Shown: positions 15,770 through 25,289, counted from the first letter of the stretch. The stretch is DNA of 64,000 nucleotides from Methylopila jiangsuensis (GCF_027922305.1 NZ_BSFK01000016.1:366542-430541), one strand, 5' to 3'. The notes: generated by a model from the sequence alone, not told the origin. A program made the numbers and translations.

Positions 15770-18375
15770 GGTCGCCTCGCTCTGACAGCGACGCCCGCAC
15801 GCGCGCGTAGCTCAAGTTCCTGCCGAATTTCCTGATAGATATCGGCCCGGATGGTGTCGGCCGTCTCGAAGCTGACAGCCAAGGCGTAGGGCGCGTCGAC
15901 CTGGTTGAATGCGGTGGTCTCCGCCACGGCCTGAACGCCGATCATGAAGCTCGACCGACTGCCGAAGGGGACTGCCTTGCGTCCGTCGAGAACGGAATGG
16001 AACAAGGTCCCCTTGCTGCAGTGTCGGTGGTCAGGCTGGATGACGTTCGTCCGGTCCACGCCCTCCCAAAAGTGGGATTTGCCTTCGTCGTCGGTGACCA
16101 CCAGCCGGATGGATCTCGGCGAGGCGGCGCTGACCCTGACGGGTGAGCTCCAAGCGAGCGTGACGGTGATGCGCCGGAGTTCCGCCAGAGACGACAGCGA
16201 GTCGGGAAGCGGGATCTGATACTCGTGTCGCCGGTTGTTCCGCAGCGTCGCGTCGGCGAGCATCGTGACGCGGTGGGCGGAGCCGCTGATCACGCGGTCC
16301 ACATCCGGTTCGCCATACCCAAGAAACTGGGAGATGGCCACGCGACGACGATAATTCGAGGTCGCGGCCACAGGCGGATAGAACCCGTCGAGGTGACGGC
16401 CGATATCTCCCCACGAGCAGCCATGCGCGAGCAGGCATTTCAGAATGACGGCTCTGGTCTGTCGGTCACGCCACCGAGCCTCTCCGGGTGCGGCTGGAAT
16501 GTCATCGAGGGCGTCGGCGATGCGGATCGCGCCTCGGGTTGCGAGCGCAGCGGCGTTGCTGGTCCCGCTCGAGCGCTGCGTTCGATCGCGGCGTCCGCCA
16601 CGAGTGTCGGGGATCGCAGCTCTCTGGCCGGCGCCCTCGATCTCTTGGCTGAAGAGTTCGAGACCTGTTGGCGTGACGCGCGCCCGCGCCGCCTGACGAC
16701 CGCCCGGCATGACGAGGTCAGGCTTAATCGAGCCTCCGATGCCTGTGCCGAGACGCGATCCGAGATTGGTCATCTTCAACGCGCCGAAAGGATCGATCGC
16801 CGCGCCCGTGAAGGCGCTGGAACCGGCGAAATCACTGTGGAGCGCCCCGACGGTCAGACTGTTGCAGGATTGGGCGGGGCTCAGCACCGGGCGCGTGGCT
16901 CGTGCGCGTTCCAGAGCGGTCAGGATGGCCTCGGTGCGGGCGTCGGGCGTAGCGCGGCGAAAGTCCGTGAGATTGGCGAACCCATCCAGCGGGAGGCCAT
17001 CCTGTGCGTTGCCGGCGCTGACGACGAACAGCACGTGATATCGGTGAGACAGGTAGTCGAGAAGCCTGCTCCAGTGGCTGGCCCGGCGCTCGAACGGCGA
17101 ATGCATGTCGCCGAGCGAGTGGTTGATGATCAGCACGTCAGGCCCGATGGGTTTGCCGTCGCCGACGCCCTCCTTCAGGGCGCGCACGGCGCGCTCGATC
17201 ATCCCGACGGCGAGTTTATCGGTCGGAGTATGTTCCGGAGAGCCGTTCGCCGGGGATGCGAGCACGGGCACGACGAGCAGCGTCCTGCTGATCGGCGGGT
17301 GGCCGCCGTCAAGGTCGCCGTGGATGACGAGGGACGCCATCTGGGTGCCGTGCATGCGCCGGTGTGGAGGAGCCTCGGCTGGCGTCACGTCGACGGGGTA
17401 GACGTCGATCCGGTTGCGCAGCAGATCGTGGTTCTCGATCGGGAAACCATCGAGCAGGGCGGCGATCGGAGCTCGGGTGTCAGGTTGCGCGGGAGGCGCG
17501 CGATCGACCGGTTCCAAAGGATCCCGCTCGCTCGAGGGATGCGGCGAGAAGCTCTGCGGGCGGACAACCATGACTTCGTCGGCGGTCGCGAGCGGCCCGG
17601 CGCGCTCGATCAACTCCAGAGCTCGCGTGACGGGGAGTTCGACGAGGGCGGCATGATACTGGATGGGCTCCAGCAGCACGCGATCGAGCACCCGGCCATC
17701 GGCGGCCGTAACCTTAGCCTGAAACGCCACCATTCGGGCTTGCCGCACGATCGGGTCTTCACGGAACCAGAGATCGAATTCGATGCGGACGGCGCCGGTC
17801 GGATTGCGCCGGATCTGGTCGCGCAGAATCGTGCGGGTCCACTGATCGACCCGGTCTTCCGCGCTCCAGGTCCTGATCACGTTCAGCGTGGCGAAGATTT
17901 GCCACCACTTGCTGTAGCCCTGCGGCGCCGGCTCCCGTGCCGTGAACGCAGTCCAGAGACGCAGGAGCGTTTGGAGCGCCTCCCGTGACGGCATCAACGC
18001 GTAGAGGCGCGGATCCGCGGCGGTGGCGGGATCGACGAGATCCTCTTCGTCGGTGATGTTGTCGTTTCCGTCAGCGCCTTCTTCGAGCATCCAGACGAAG
18101 CCAAGCCTTCTGGCTTCGTGGGCGAAGTTTTGAACGCCATTTTTCAGCTCGAGAACGAGGACCCGATCCGGAACGATCCGGTTGGGTTCAGCGGCGATAT
18201 CGACGCCGGCCTCGATCTCGTCGAGCGTCCGCCGAAGTCGTTCGAACTCGCCGCCAAACCGCGTGGACTGCGTTTCAACGCTCTCTCGAGGCCTGCGGCG
18301 CCGATCAGGCGCTCCCGGAATCCTCCTCACCTGCTGCGAAGGACGCAGTTTCAGGATCGGTCTTTCGGTCGGCAT
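15766..18375 (-). CDS. ietS: IetS-type S8 (subtilisin-like) serine protease
   Basis: 869 residues. The subtilase catalytic domain spans about 300-640 with Asp309 in AALLDGFP, His342 in MHGTQMAS, oxyanion Asn456 in SAGN, and Ser606 in SSGTSNAAA. A 290-residue N-terminal region and a 200-residue beta-rich C-terminal region flank it. No signal peptide, so it works in the cytoplasm. The gene start overlaps the AAA ATPase gene by 71 bases. Adjacent AAA ATPase plus S8 protease is the IetAS pair, first linked to plasmid stability in Agrobacterium and later shown to give phage resistance. Confidence 0.88.
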   Translation of the reverse strand: MPTERPILKLRPSQQVRRIPGAPDRRRRPRESVETQSTRFGGEFERLRRTLDEIEAGVDIAAEPNRIVPDRVLVLELKNGVQNFAHEARRLGFVWMLEEGADGNDNITDEEDLVDPATAADPRLYALMPSREALQTLLRLWTAFTAREPAPQGYSKWWQIFATLNVIRTWSAEDRVDQWTRTILRDQIRRNPTGAVRIEFDLWFREDPIVRQARMVAFQAKVTAADGRVLDRVLLEPIQYHAALVELPVTRALELIERAGPLATADEVMVVRPQSFSPHPSSERDPLEPVDRAPPAQPDTRAPIAALLDGFPIENHDLLRNRIDVYPVDVTPAEAPPHRRMHGTQMASLVIHGDLDGGHPPISRTLLVVPVLASPANGSPEHTPTDKLAVGMIERAVRALKEGVGDGKPIGPDVLIINHSLGDMHSPFERRASHWSRLLDYLSHRYHVLFVVSAGNAQDGLPLDGFANLTDFRRATPDARTEAILTALERARATRPVLSPAQSCNSLTVGALHSDFAGSSAFTGAAIDPFGALKMTNLGSRLGTGIGGSIKPDLVMPGGRQAARARVTPTGLELFSQEIEGAGQRAAIPDTRGGRRDRTQRSSGTSNAAALATRGAIRIADALDDIPAAPGEARWRDRQTRAVILKCLLAHGCSWGDIGRHLDGFYPPVAATSNYRRRVAISQFLGYGEPDVDRVISGSAHRVTMLADATLRNNRRHEYQIPLPDSLSSLAELRRITVTLAWSSPVRVSAASPRSIRLVVTDDEGKSHFWEGVDRTNVIQPDHRHCSKGTLFHSVLDGRKAVPFGSRSSFMIGVQAVAETTAFNQVDAPYALAVSFETADTIRADIYQEIRQELELRARAGVAVRARRP

Positions 18376-19357
18376 TACGTTGGCCCTTCGACGGCTCGAA
18401 GCGCTTTCGCCACCGCTTTAAGGTCAAGCGAATGGCGTCGGACCAACTCGCGTTCACGCCCGACAGCACAATCCTCCGTTGCACGTCGAGCGCGAACTGT
18501 TCAATCTCGGAAAAGCTCTTTCCCCGGAAGTTTTTGGCCAATCCCTCAAATTCGACGGCGCAATCCTTAGGCGCATCGCGAAACGCGCTTTTAAGCCAGG
18601 ACGCCAGTTGCGCCTGGGTAGGATTGGGCATCGTCAGCCGCAACTCGAACCGCCGCCATACGGCGCGATCGAGCAGCTCCGGATGGTTGGTCGCGCACAC
18701 GAGCAGGACGTGAGGAGGCAAGGCGTCGAACTGCATCAGGAGCGAGCTGACGACGCGCTTGATCTCGCCGGTTTCATGAATATCGCCGCGCTCTTTGCCG
18801 ATGGCGTCGAACTCATCGAAGAAGATGACGCACGGCGTCGTTGCCACGAAGTCCATCACCGCCGCGATCTTGGAGGCCGTCTCGCCGAGGAAGCTTCCGA
18901 CGATCGCCTCATAACGCAGCACGTAGAGCGTCAGACCGAGCTCGGTCGCGAGCGCTTCCGCGAGAGAGGTTTTCCCGTTCCCGGGTGGGCCGACGAGAAG
19001 TACGGTGTGCCTCGGGGAAAGCGAGTTCGCATAGAGCAGCTCGACGTTTTCGTGTTCCTGACGGAGCTCGTCGAGTTCTTCTCGCGTGTCCTTCGACAGG
19101 ATCAGATCGTCGAACCGCCGTCGCGGGACGATCTCGTGCAGCAGTCCGGCGACGCTGTCGGGCAGCCGCGCTGACGGCAGGGTCAGGCTGGCGCCGCCGC
19201 CAACCGCTTCGATCACGTTCGCCAGACGTTTGGCGAACGTGTGCTGCTGCTTGGCCTTCGCCTCTTCAGCGAGTGCCCGAACGGTCCTTTTGACCATGGA
19301 CCGATCACCAGACGCGCCGGCTTCGGCCAACGAAAGAACGAGGTCGCCTCGACTCAT
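18305..19357 (-). CDS. ietA: IetA-type AAA ATPase
   Basis: 350 residues with a single AAA module: Walker A Gly123-Pro-Pro-Gly-Asn-Gly-Lys129-Thr, Walker B FFDEFDA around Asp181-Glu182, sensor-1 Asn224 in CATNHPELLD, and Arg-finger candidates in AVWRRF. The N-terminal 90 residues are helical. As partner of the S8 protease it likely remodels or presents targets, or gates the protease. Its ATG overlaps the HTH gene's stop by four bases. The C-terminal tail (RNADRKTDPE and onward) is low-complexity and lies in the overlap with the protease gene. Confidence 0.9.
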   Translation of the reverse strand: MSRGDLVLSLAEAGASGDRSMVKRTVRALAEEAKAKQQHTFAKRLANVIEAVGGGASLTLPSARLPDSVAGLLHEIVPRRRFDDLILSKDTREELDELRQEHENVELLYANSLSPRHTVLLVGPPGNGKTSLAEALATELGLTLYVLRYEAIVGSFLGETASKIAAVMDFVATTPCVIFFDEFDAIGKERGDIHETGEIKRVVSSLLMQFDALPPHVLLVCATNHPELLDRAVWRRFELRLTMPNPTQAQLASWLKSAFRDAPKDCAVEFEGLAKNFRGKSFSEIEQFALDVQRRIVLSGVNASWSDAIRLTLKRWRKRFEPSKGQRNADRKTDPETASFAAGEEDSGSA

Positions 19358-19719
19358 GCCCGATCTCTCTTGTCAGCCTGAGGCTCTACGAGCCGACCGC
19401 CGCGAAGTGTCGAAGCTGTTGCCATCAGAGCGTGCAACACCTTCTCGAACGAGACAAGGTCGCGTTCCGTTATTTCGCTAATTCGTTCCTTTTTGGAACT
19501 CTTTTCTGATCCGCGGGTCGCCATGGCTTCGCGAATGCGCGCAGCCGTCTCGCCCGTGACGAGGCCGCTTGTAAAGGCGCGCTGGAGCGTCGACTTGCCG
19601 ATGTCGAGGAGCCTGGAAGCGCGCGAAACTCCTCCGTTCTCGCGAACGAACCGGTCGAGCTGCGCCTGGAGCTCAATGTCAGGAACGACCTTAGGCATGG
19701 CTGGTTGTTTCATCACCAT
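19354..19719 (-). CDS. HTH protein, first gene of IetAS-type operon
   Basis: 121 residues. Residues about 28-65 (GVSRASRLLDIGKSTLQRAF and following) form a Cro/C1-like helix-turn-helix with a typical A-x3-G-x5-L pattern. The C-terminal part is Ser/Lys/Glu-rich. Four candidate Met starts lie close together (MVMKQPAMPK) and none has a strong ribosome site. The operon order HTH, ATPase, protease, unknown with overlapping ends suggests that this protein controls the set, probably as an autorepressor. Confidence 0.7.
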   Translation of the reverse strand: MVMKQPAMPKVVPDIELQAQLDRFVRENGGVSRASRLLDIGKSTLQRAFTSGLVTGETAARIREAMATRGSEKSSKKERISEITERDLVSFEKVLHALMATASTLRGGRLVEPQADKRDRA

Positions 19720-20298
19720 GAGTATGCGTCAATCCAAAAAATACGGGACATAAAAGATCTAAAAGGAACGGACGGATTCCATCCTGAATGGACGCGCCGC
19801 GGTCGCAGGAGCATTCCCACTCCACAGGCACGATCGGCGCCAAACGCTTGGCCGCCGACGCAGTTGGCCGCGCCCCATGACGGGCCGCAGCTTCATTCAT
19901 GACTGATCGCCGGTAGGTGCGGAGCCAGCCCCGGGGGAGCAATCCGGCGACGCTCGTGCGCGCTCTGGTTCGCCCGAAGAACCCGAAGCGGTCACGCGGG
20001 TGTTGGACGACGCCGGATCGCCGAGATCGCGACGCTCGAGGCGGGCATTCGCCATGACGGCTATCCCGCCAGTCGACTTTCTGGATGGTCTGTGGCGGGC
20101 CGCGCGGCAGGCGTCTCTGACTTCGTCGCCGTACGAGAAGCCGAATTTGCGAAAGATCGATCTGCTGACCGCCTCGACGTAGCGATCACGCCGGTTGGAG
20201 TGACGACCGGATGTGTCGGCAGCGGGTCCAATAGGCGGTGTTCAGAGTTTAGCGTCGCGGAGGCAAGCCCAAGCGAGGCACTGGTGGCCTGACGAAAT
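19720..20298. other. Gap upstream of IetAS-type operon
   Basis: The first 70 bases are AT-rich (TTTTTTGGAT, AAAAGATCTAAAAGG) and probably hold the operon promoter. The rest has short overlapping frames without ribosome sites. A minus-strand stretch near 20,080-20,200 (RYVEAVSRSIFRKFGFSYGDE) has protein-like composition but no start or family match and may be a gene remnant. Confidence 0.35.
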
Positions 20299-20436
20299 CG
20301 TCGATCTTTTGAGAAGCGTCGAGACTCATATATTTTGAGATACGACTCGATTAATAGGAAATTGCGGACTCGAATTTTCTGAGAAAAGTCTTTCGTATCA
20401 ATAGGGTTGGCCCGCCCCGACTTGATTATTCTGAGA
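20299..20436 (+). repeat. AT-rich degenerate direct repeats, left array
   Basis: Copies of a roughly 18-base motif near GACTCGATTATTCTGAGA begin at 20,323, 20,344, 20,367 and 20,419, with a weaker copy at 20,299. Most spacing is 21-24 bases, about two helical turns. All are in the same orientation and end ten bases before the orphan gene at 20,447. Confidence 0.65.
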
Positions 20437-20446
20437 ACGGCCTCCT

Positions 20447-21016
20447 ATGCGTTGGCTCGAGGACATGCTTCAGATCTGGCCAGAAGACGGCCTTGTCTGG
20501 CCTGTGGAACTTCGGCCGCATGGGGAGGGGACATACGAAAAGGAGCCGGTCGAGGGCTGGTACGACCGCAATTCTGATCGTGTCGGTCACCTCCATCCAC
20601 TCATCGCCGGCCAGTGGGTCTACCGGCACTGGGATCTCTCGCCCTACTGCTCGTTGCCTCTAGCCGGCCTGGCTTGGACAGAGGAGACGTGGACGAGCGA
20701 GGAAGTGCTTGGGGTTCACTGCCCATTCTGGGAATTCAATGCAGAGCACGACTATCAGGTCTTCAACACCTTCCCAGACAATCCGACTGCGACGCCGATG
20801 AACGCGACCGGCACGTGGGACATCCCCATCGTGCTTCTCCAAACGCCCGCAGGTTTGATCGATGCTCAAGGCCCGAAGCCAGGCATCCGTCACCTTCTGA
20901 TCGAGGGTCATTCGCGAATGCGAGATCTCAACTCCTTGGTTCATCGCGGCGAAGCCGCCAGCTCACACAGGGTTTTCGTCCTGCGGCACGGCTCGATCGA
21001 AAGTCCTCAAAATTGA
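20447..21016 (+). CDS. Hypothetical protein between two GACTCG repeat arrays
   Basis: 189 residues, acidic, soluble and rich in Trp, His and Pro. No family recognised. The C-terminal LLIEGHSRMRDLNSLVHRG faintly recalls the IEGHRRL phrase of ParB-like domains, too weak to assign. The ribosome site is poor. Flanks on both sides carry the same AT-rich direct repeats, and local base composition differs from the GC-rich neighbours, which points to acquisition as a unit. The gene is followed after 185 bases by the hemA terminator. Confidence 0.6.
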   Translation: MRWLEDMLQIWPEDGLVWPVELRPHGEGTYEKEPVEGWYDRNSDRVGHLHPLIAGQWVYRHWDLSPYCSLPLAGLAWTEETWTSEEVLGVHCPFWEFNAEHDYQVFNTFPDNPTATPMNATGTWDIPIVLLQTPAGLIDAQGPKPGIRHLLIEGHSRMRDLNSLVHRGEAASSHRVFVLRHGSIESPQN

Positions 21017-21035
21017 GCTGAAACTCGGGCCTCAG

Positions 21036-21164
21036 ACTCGACTTTGTGAGATAGCGTCATCCAGACTCGGAAATTGAGGAATTCGACTCGACTATTTCGA
21101 ATTATGCGTTCCAGCTATTTCAACGAGTTAGGCAAATATGCGACTCGGTTATTTTGGAATTCGA
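21036..21164 (+). repeat. AT-rich degenerate direct repeats, right array
   Basis: Copies of the same GACTCG-headed motif begin at 21,036 (GACTCGACTTTGTGAGA), 21,064, 21,085 and 21,142, the last two ending in TTCGAA or GGAATTCGA. Orientation matches the left array. Spacing is 21-28 bases, with one gap of 57. Confidence 0.6.
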
Positions 21165-21200
21165 CAGTGATCGCGCGTTCGGGGCGCTTCGGCGCAAACG

Positions 21201-21236
21201 AAAACGGCCGGTCCCTGCGGACCGGCCGTTTTCGTT
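21201..21236 (-). terminator. Rho-independent terminator after hemA
   Basis: Fourteen-base stem AAAACGGCCGGTCC with loop CTGC and its complement, followed by T-rich sequence in both directions. It lies 18 bases past the hemA stop and can also terminate transcription arriving from the island side. Confidence 0.9.
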
Positions 21237-21253
21237 TCAGGCGGCGGGCGCCC

Positions 21254-22483
21254 TCACTCCGCGGCGAGGGGCAGCGCGGCGCGCTCCAGATCGAGCTCGG
21301 TCCAGACCGCGTCGAGCGCGTCGGCGAGATGGGCGATCAGCGCGTCGGTGTGGAACGGCGTCGGGGTGATGCGCAGCCGCTCGGTGCCGCGGGGCACGGT
21401 CGGGTAGTTGATCGGCTGGATGTAGACGCCGTGGCGGGCCAGCAGCAGGTCGGTGGCGGCCTTGGCCTTTTCCGGGCAGCCCACCAGCACCGGCACGATG
21501 TGGGTTTCGGAATGCATCACCGGCAGGCCGCGGCCCGCGAGCGCGGCCTTGGTGCGGGCGGCCTGGCGCTGGTGCCGGTCGCGCTCCACCTGCGAGCGCT
21601 TGAGATGCGCGATGGAGGCGCTGGCGGCGGCGGCGATGGCCGGCGGCATGGCGGTGGTGAAGATGAAGCCCGGCGCGTAGGAACGCACCGCGTCCACCAG
21701 CGAACGGGTGCCGGTGATGTAGCCGCCGATGACGCCGAAGGCCTTGGCGAGGGTGCCCTCGATCACGTCGATCCGGTGCATGACGCCCTCGCGCTCGGCG
21801 ATGCCGGCGCCGCGGGGGCCGTACATGCCGACCGCGTGGACCTCGTCCAGATAGGTCATGGCGCCGTAACGGTCGGCGAGGTCGCAGAAAGCGCGGATCG
21901 GCGCCACGTCGCCGTCCATGGAGTAGACGCTTTCGAACGCGATCAGCTTGGGCCGGTCGCCGGCCTCCTGCAGCATGCGCTCCAGCGCCGCCACGTCGTT
22001 GTGCGGGAAAACGCGCTTCTCGCAGCCCGAACCGCGCACGCCCGCGATCATGGAGGCGTGGTTCAGCTCGTCCGACAGGATCAGGCAGTTCGGCAGCAGC
22101 CGGGCGATGGTGGAGATGCCGGCCTCGTTGGAGACGTAGCCGGAGGAGAACACCAGCGCCGCCTCCTTGCCGTGCAGGTCGGCGAGTTCGCGCTCCAGCA
22201 GCACCAGCGGGTGGTTGGTGCCGGCGATGTTGCGCGTGCCGCCGGCGCCGGCGCCGAGGCGCTGGGCGGTGGCCGTCATGGCCCCGATCACGGCCGGGTG
22301 CTGCCCCATGCCGAGATAGTCGTTGGAGCACCACATGACGACCGGGCGGCGCTGGCCGTCCTCCGCATGCCATGTGGCGTGGGGGAAGGACCCTGCGCGG
22401 CGCTCAAGGTCGGCGAAGACGCGGTAGCGCTTCTCGAGATGAAGCTGGTCGACCGCGTGTTTGAAGACGTCGTCGTAGTTCAT
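21254..22483 (-). CDS. hemA: 5-aminolevulinate synthase
   Basis: 409 residues, the standard length. Condenses glycine and succinyl-CoA to 5-aminolevulinate, the first step of the C4 haem pathway used by alphaproteobacteria. Class II aminotransferase fold: NDYLGM near the N-terminus, [10 protein letters not shown] with the PLP-stacking His, [17 protein letters not shown], and the PLP lysine Lys247 in GTLAKAFG. The start at MNYDDVF agrees with family members. Monocistronic, with a strong terminator. The upstream gap has an imperfect TAGAAC...TTAT stretch that could be part of an iron-responsive (Irr) site, but this is weak. Confidence 0.97.
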   Translation of the reverse strand: MNYDDVFKHAVDQLHLEKRYRVFADLERRAGSFPHATWHAEDGQRRPVVMWCSNDYLGMGQHPAVIGAMTATAQRLGAGAGGTRNIAGTNHPLVLLERELADLHGKEAALVFSSGYVSNEAGISTIARLLPNCLILSDELNHASMIAGVRGSGCEKRVFPHNDVAALERMLQEAGDRPKLIAFESVYSMDGDVAPIRAFCDLADRYGAMTYLDEVHAVGMYGPRGAGIAEREGVMHRIDVIEGTLAKAFGVIGGYITGTRSLVDAVRSYAPGFIFTTAMPPAIAAAASASIAHLKRSQVERDRHQRQAARTKAALAGRGLPVMHSETHIVPVLVGCPEKAKAATDLLLARHGVYIQPINYPTVPRGTERLRITPTPFHTDALIAHLADALDAVWTELDLERAALPLAAE

Positions 22484-22591
22484 CGGCCTCTCGTTTCGAC
22501 GTCAGGTCATAATCGTTCTAGTGCAAATTGTCGCGCGCGGAACTCCCCTTAGCGACAGAACGTCGCGGCCTTGGCCGATGGGATGAGGCCG

Positions 22592-24259
22592 TCAGCCCCG
22601 GCGCAGGCTGGCGCGGGCGATGAGCGCCACCGGCGGCAGGCCGCACAGCACGATGGCGAGCGCGGCCACGGCCCCGCTCTCGTAGGTTCCCCTCGCGGCC
22701 TCGCCATAGACATGGGTGGCGAGCGTCTCGACGTTGAGCGGGCGCAGCAGCAGCGTCGCCGGCAGCTCCTTCATGGCGTCCACGAACACCAGCAGCGCCG
22801 CCGCCCCGACGGCGGGCGCCGCGAGCGGCAGGTGGACGCTGCGCGCAAGGCCCGACGGCCCCGCGCCGAGGCTGCGGGCGGCGTGGTCGAGCGTGAGCGG
22901 GATGCGGGCGAGGCCCGCCTCCGCCGCGCCGATCGGGATCGCCAGGAAGCGGACCACATAGGCGTAGACCAGCGCCGCGCCGGCGCCGGAGAGCAGCAGG
23001 CCGGTGGAGACGCCGAAGGCCTGCCGCATCACGCCGTCCACCGCGTTGTCGAAGGCCGCGAGCGGGGTCAGCAGCCCGACCGCCAGCACCGCGCCGGGCA
23101 TGGCGTAGCCCACGCTCGCCGCCCGGAGCGCGACCCGGGCCATGGGCGCTTCGCGGGTCATGCGCGCGGCGTAGGCGACCAGGAAGCCCAGCGTCACCGC
23201 GAGCAGGGTGGCGGCGCCCGCGAAGGCCGTGGAGTTCCAGATCTCCCGGCCGAGCTGCGGCGGCAGGCCGAATTCGGCCACGCGCTCGAGGGCGGCGACG
23301 GCGAGATAGGCGGCCGGCGCGCCGAAACCGAGCAGGATGGGCAGGGCGCAGGCGAGGACGCACAGCGTCTGGCCGAAGCCGCCCGGCGTCCGGGCGCTCG
23401 CCCGCCGGGGCGCGTTGGCGGCGGCGGCGATCCCGTGGCGGCGGCGTGCGAACCGCTCGACGAAGACCAGCGCCAGCACGATCGCCAGCATGGCGAGCGC
23501 GATCTGCGCCGCGCCCTCCACGCTCGAACGGTTCACCCAGGTGGAGTAGATCGAGACGGTGAGCGTGCGCACGCCCAGGAACTCGGCGGCGCCGATGTCG
23601 TTCAGCGCCTCCATCAGCGCGAGCGAGACGCCGACGGCGATGGCGGGGCGGGCGAGCGGCAGCGCCACGGTCCCGAAGGCGCGCACCCCGCCGGCGCCCA
23701 GCGTGCGCGCCGCCTCCAGCATGTTGGCGGACTGCGTCAGGAACAGCGCCCGCGTGGTGAGGTAGACATATGGGTAGAGCACCAGCCCGAGCAGCGCCGC
23801 GCAGCCGCCGAGCGAACGGATGTCCGGGAACCACAGGTCCTGCGGCCGGGCGATCCCGAACAGGCCGCGCAGCGTGGCCTGCACCGGTCCGATCGGGTGC
23901 AGCAGGTCGAGATAGGCGTAGGCCGCGATGTAGGTGGGCATGGCGAGCGGCAGCAGCAGCAGCCAGTCGAACAGGCCCCGGCCGGGAAAGCGGTAGGCGG
24001 TCACGAGCCACGCCGCGCCGACGCCGATCGCGGAGGCGACCACGCCCACGCCCATAAGCAGCAGCACGGTGTCGAGCAGCGCCCGCGGCAGCACATAGGC
24101 CGCGAGATGCGGCCAGAGATCGCCCGAGCCCCGCGACGCGAGCCCGACGAGGCCCGCCACCGGGGCGAGCGCCAGCAGCGCCACCGCGAGGCTGGCGGCG
24201 AGCCAGCCCCGGCCCGGACGCGGCGGCGGCGCGACCGGAACGGCGGCTTCCCGCGTCAC
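22592..24259 (-). CDS. Iron(III) ABC transporter permease
   Basis: 555 residues from a GTG at 24,259, chosen because it lies 14 bases after the binding-protein stop; the longer frame overlaps that gene. Two fused permease halves of the FbpB/SfuB type, about 12 membrane helices, with an EAA-type loop in each half (MLEAARTLGAGGVRAFGTVALPLARPA and LDHAARSLGAGPSGLARSVHLPLAAPA regions). Moves ferric iron across the inner membrane with the adjacent binding protein. The ATPase gene expected downstream is not present before hemA. Confidence 0.92.
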   Translation of the reverse strand: MTREAAVPVAPPPRPGRGWLAASLAVALLALAPVAGLVGLASRGSGDLWPHLAAYVLPRALLDTVLLLMGVGVVASAIGVGAAWLVTAYRFPGRGLFDWLLLLPLAMPTYIAAYAYLDLLHPIGPVQATLRGLFGIARPQDLWFPDIRSLGGCAALLGLVLYPYVYLTTRALFLTQSANMLEAARTLGAGGVRAFGTVALPLARPAIAVGVSLALMEALNDIGAAEFLGVRTLTVSIYSTWVNRSSVEGAAQIALAMLAIVLALVFVERFARRRHGIAAAANAPRRASARTPGGFGQTLCVLACALPILLGFGAPAAYLAVAALERVAEFGLPPQLGREIWNSTAFAGAATLLAVTLGFLVAYAARMTREAPMARVALRAASVGYAMPGAVLAVGLLTPLAAFDNAVDGVMRQAFGVSTGLLLSGAGAALVYAYVVRFLAIPIGAAEAGLARIPLTLDHAARSLGAGPSGLARSVHLPLAAPAVGAAALLVFVDAMKELPATLLLRPLNVETLATHVYGEAARGTYESGAVAALAIVLCGLPPVALIARASLRRG

Positions 24260-24272
24260 GGGCTGGCGGCGC

Positions 24273-25289
24273 TCAGTTGTCGAAGCCGACCTGATCCACC
24301 AGCGCCGAGGCCGCCTTGCGGTTCTTCGCAATCTCGACGAGCGGGGTAGAGTCGGCCTTCAGCGCCCCGAAGTCGGCGAGGATCGGGTCGACCGGCGCGC
24401 CCGCCTTGATCGGGTACTCGTAATTCGCCTGCGCGAACACGCCCTGCGCCTCGTCGGAGACGAGGAACTCCAGGAACCTCACCGCCTCGTCACGGTTGGG
24501 CGCGTTCTTGGCCACCGCGGCGCCGGACACGTTCACATGGGTGCCGCCCTTGGCGAAGGTGGGCAGCACCACGTTGACGGCTTCGGCCCACTTCTTCTGC
24601 TCCGCGCCGCCTTTGCCCGACAGCATCAGGCCCACGTAGTAGGAGTTGCCGATGGCGACGTCGCAGACGCCCGCGAGAATGTCGCGCGCGCCGTCGCGGT
24701 CGCCGCCGGCGGGCTTCTGGGCCAGATTGGCCTTGAGGCCGGTGAGCCAGGTCTTGGCCGCCTCGGGGCCGTCGCGGGTGATGACGGCCGCGATCAGCGA
24801 GGTGTTGTACGGGTGCTGGCCGGAGCGGATGCAGACCTTGCCCTTGTATTTCGGGTCCGCCAGCTCCTCATAGGTCAGCGCCTTCAGATCGCCGAGCCGC
24901 TCCTTCGACACATAGGCGACGCGGGCGCGGGCGGAGAGGCCGAACCACTGGCCGTCGGGATCGCGGAACTGGGCCGGCACCGCCGCCTCCAGCGTCTTGG
25001 ACGCCACCTTCTGGGTCAGGCCCTTGTCCGACAGGTCGATCAGGCGGCCGAAGTCCACCGTCATCAGCACGTCGGCCGGCGCGTTCGCGCCTTCGGCGGC
25101 CACCCGCTCGGCGAGGCCGTCCTTGATGAAGATGGCGTTGACCTTGGTTCCGGTCGCGGTGGTGTAGGCGTCGAGCAGCGGCTGCATCAGCCCCGGCTCG
25201 CGGGTGGTGTAGAGGTTGAGTTCGGCGGCGGAGGCGGAGCCTCCCGCGACGAGCGCGGCGACGCAGGCGATGAAGCGGACGGTCGACAT
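24273..25289 (-). CDS. Iron(III) ABC transporter periplasmic binding protein
   Basis: 338 residues from the ATG at 25,289 with a signal peptide (MSTVRFIACVAALVAGGSASA). A longer frame starting at 25,376 would put 29 charged residues before it and is rejected. FutA/FbpA family: mature start ELNLYTTREPGLMQPLLDAY, then RVAYVSKERL, and a Tyr-Tyr pair in GNSYYVGLM typical of ferric iron ligands. Coupled to the permease gene 14 bases downstream. Likely controlled by iron. Confidence 0.92.
   Translation of the reverse strand: MSTVRFIACVAALVAGGSASAAELNLYTTREPGLMQPLLDAYTTATGTKVNAIFIKDGLAERVAAEGANAPADVLMTVDFGRLIDLSDKGLTQKVASKTLEAAVPAQFRDPDGQWFGLSARARVAYVSKERLGDLKALTYEELADPKYKGKVCIRSGQHPYNTSLIAAVITRDGPEAAKTWLTGLKANLAQKPAGGDRDGARDILAGVCDVAIGNSYYVGLMLSGKGGAEQKKWAEAVNVVLPTFAKGGTHVNVSGAAVAKNAPNRDEAVRFLEFLVSDEAQGVFAQANYEYPIKAGAPVDPILADFGALKADSTPLVEIAKNRKAASALVDQVGFDN

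Noticed and set aside
20299..21164. GACTCG repeats as a CRISPR array
   Set aside because: Repeats are degenerate, the spacing is only 21-28 bases without real spacers, a gene lies in the middle and no cas genes are present.
21074..22552. Long plus-strand frame opposite hemA
   Set aside because: Antisense shadow of hemA, which has every expected motif; the frame is Gly/Arg/Val-rich without any family match.
22484..22591. Iron-control (Irr) element upstream of hemA
   Set aside because: Only a loose half-site resembling TAGAA/TTCTA is present; the symmetric element known from rhizobia was not found, so it is not listed as a feature.
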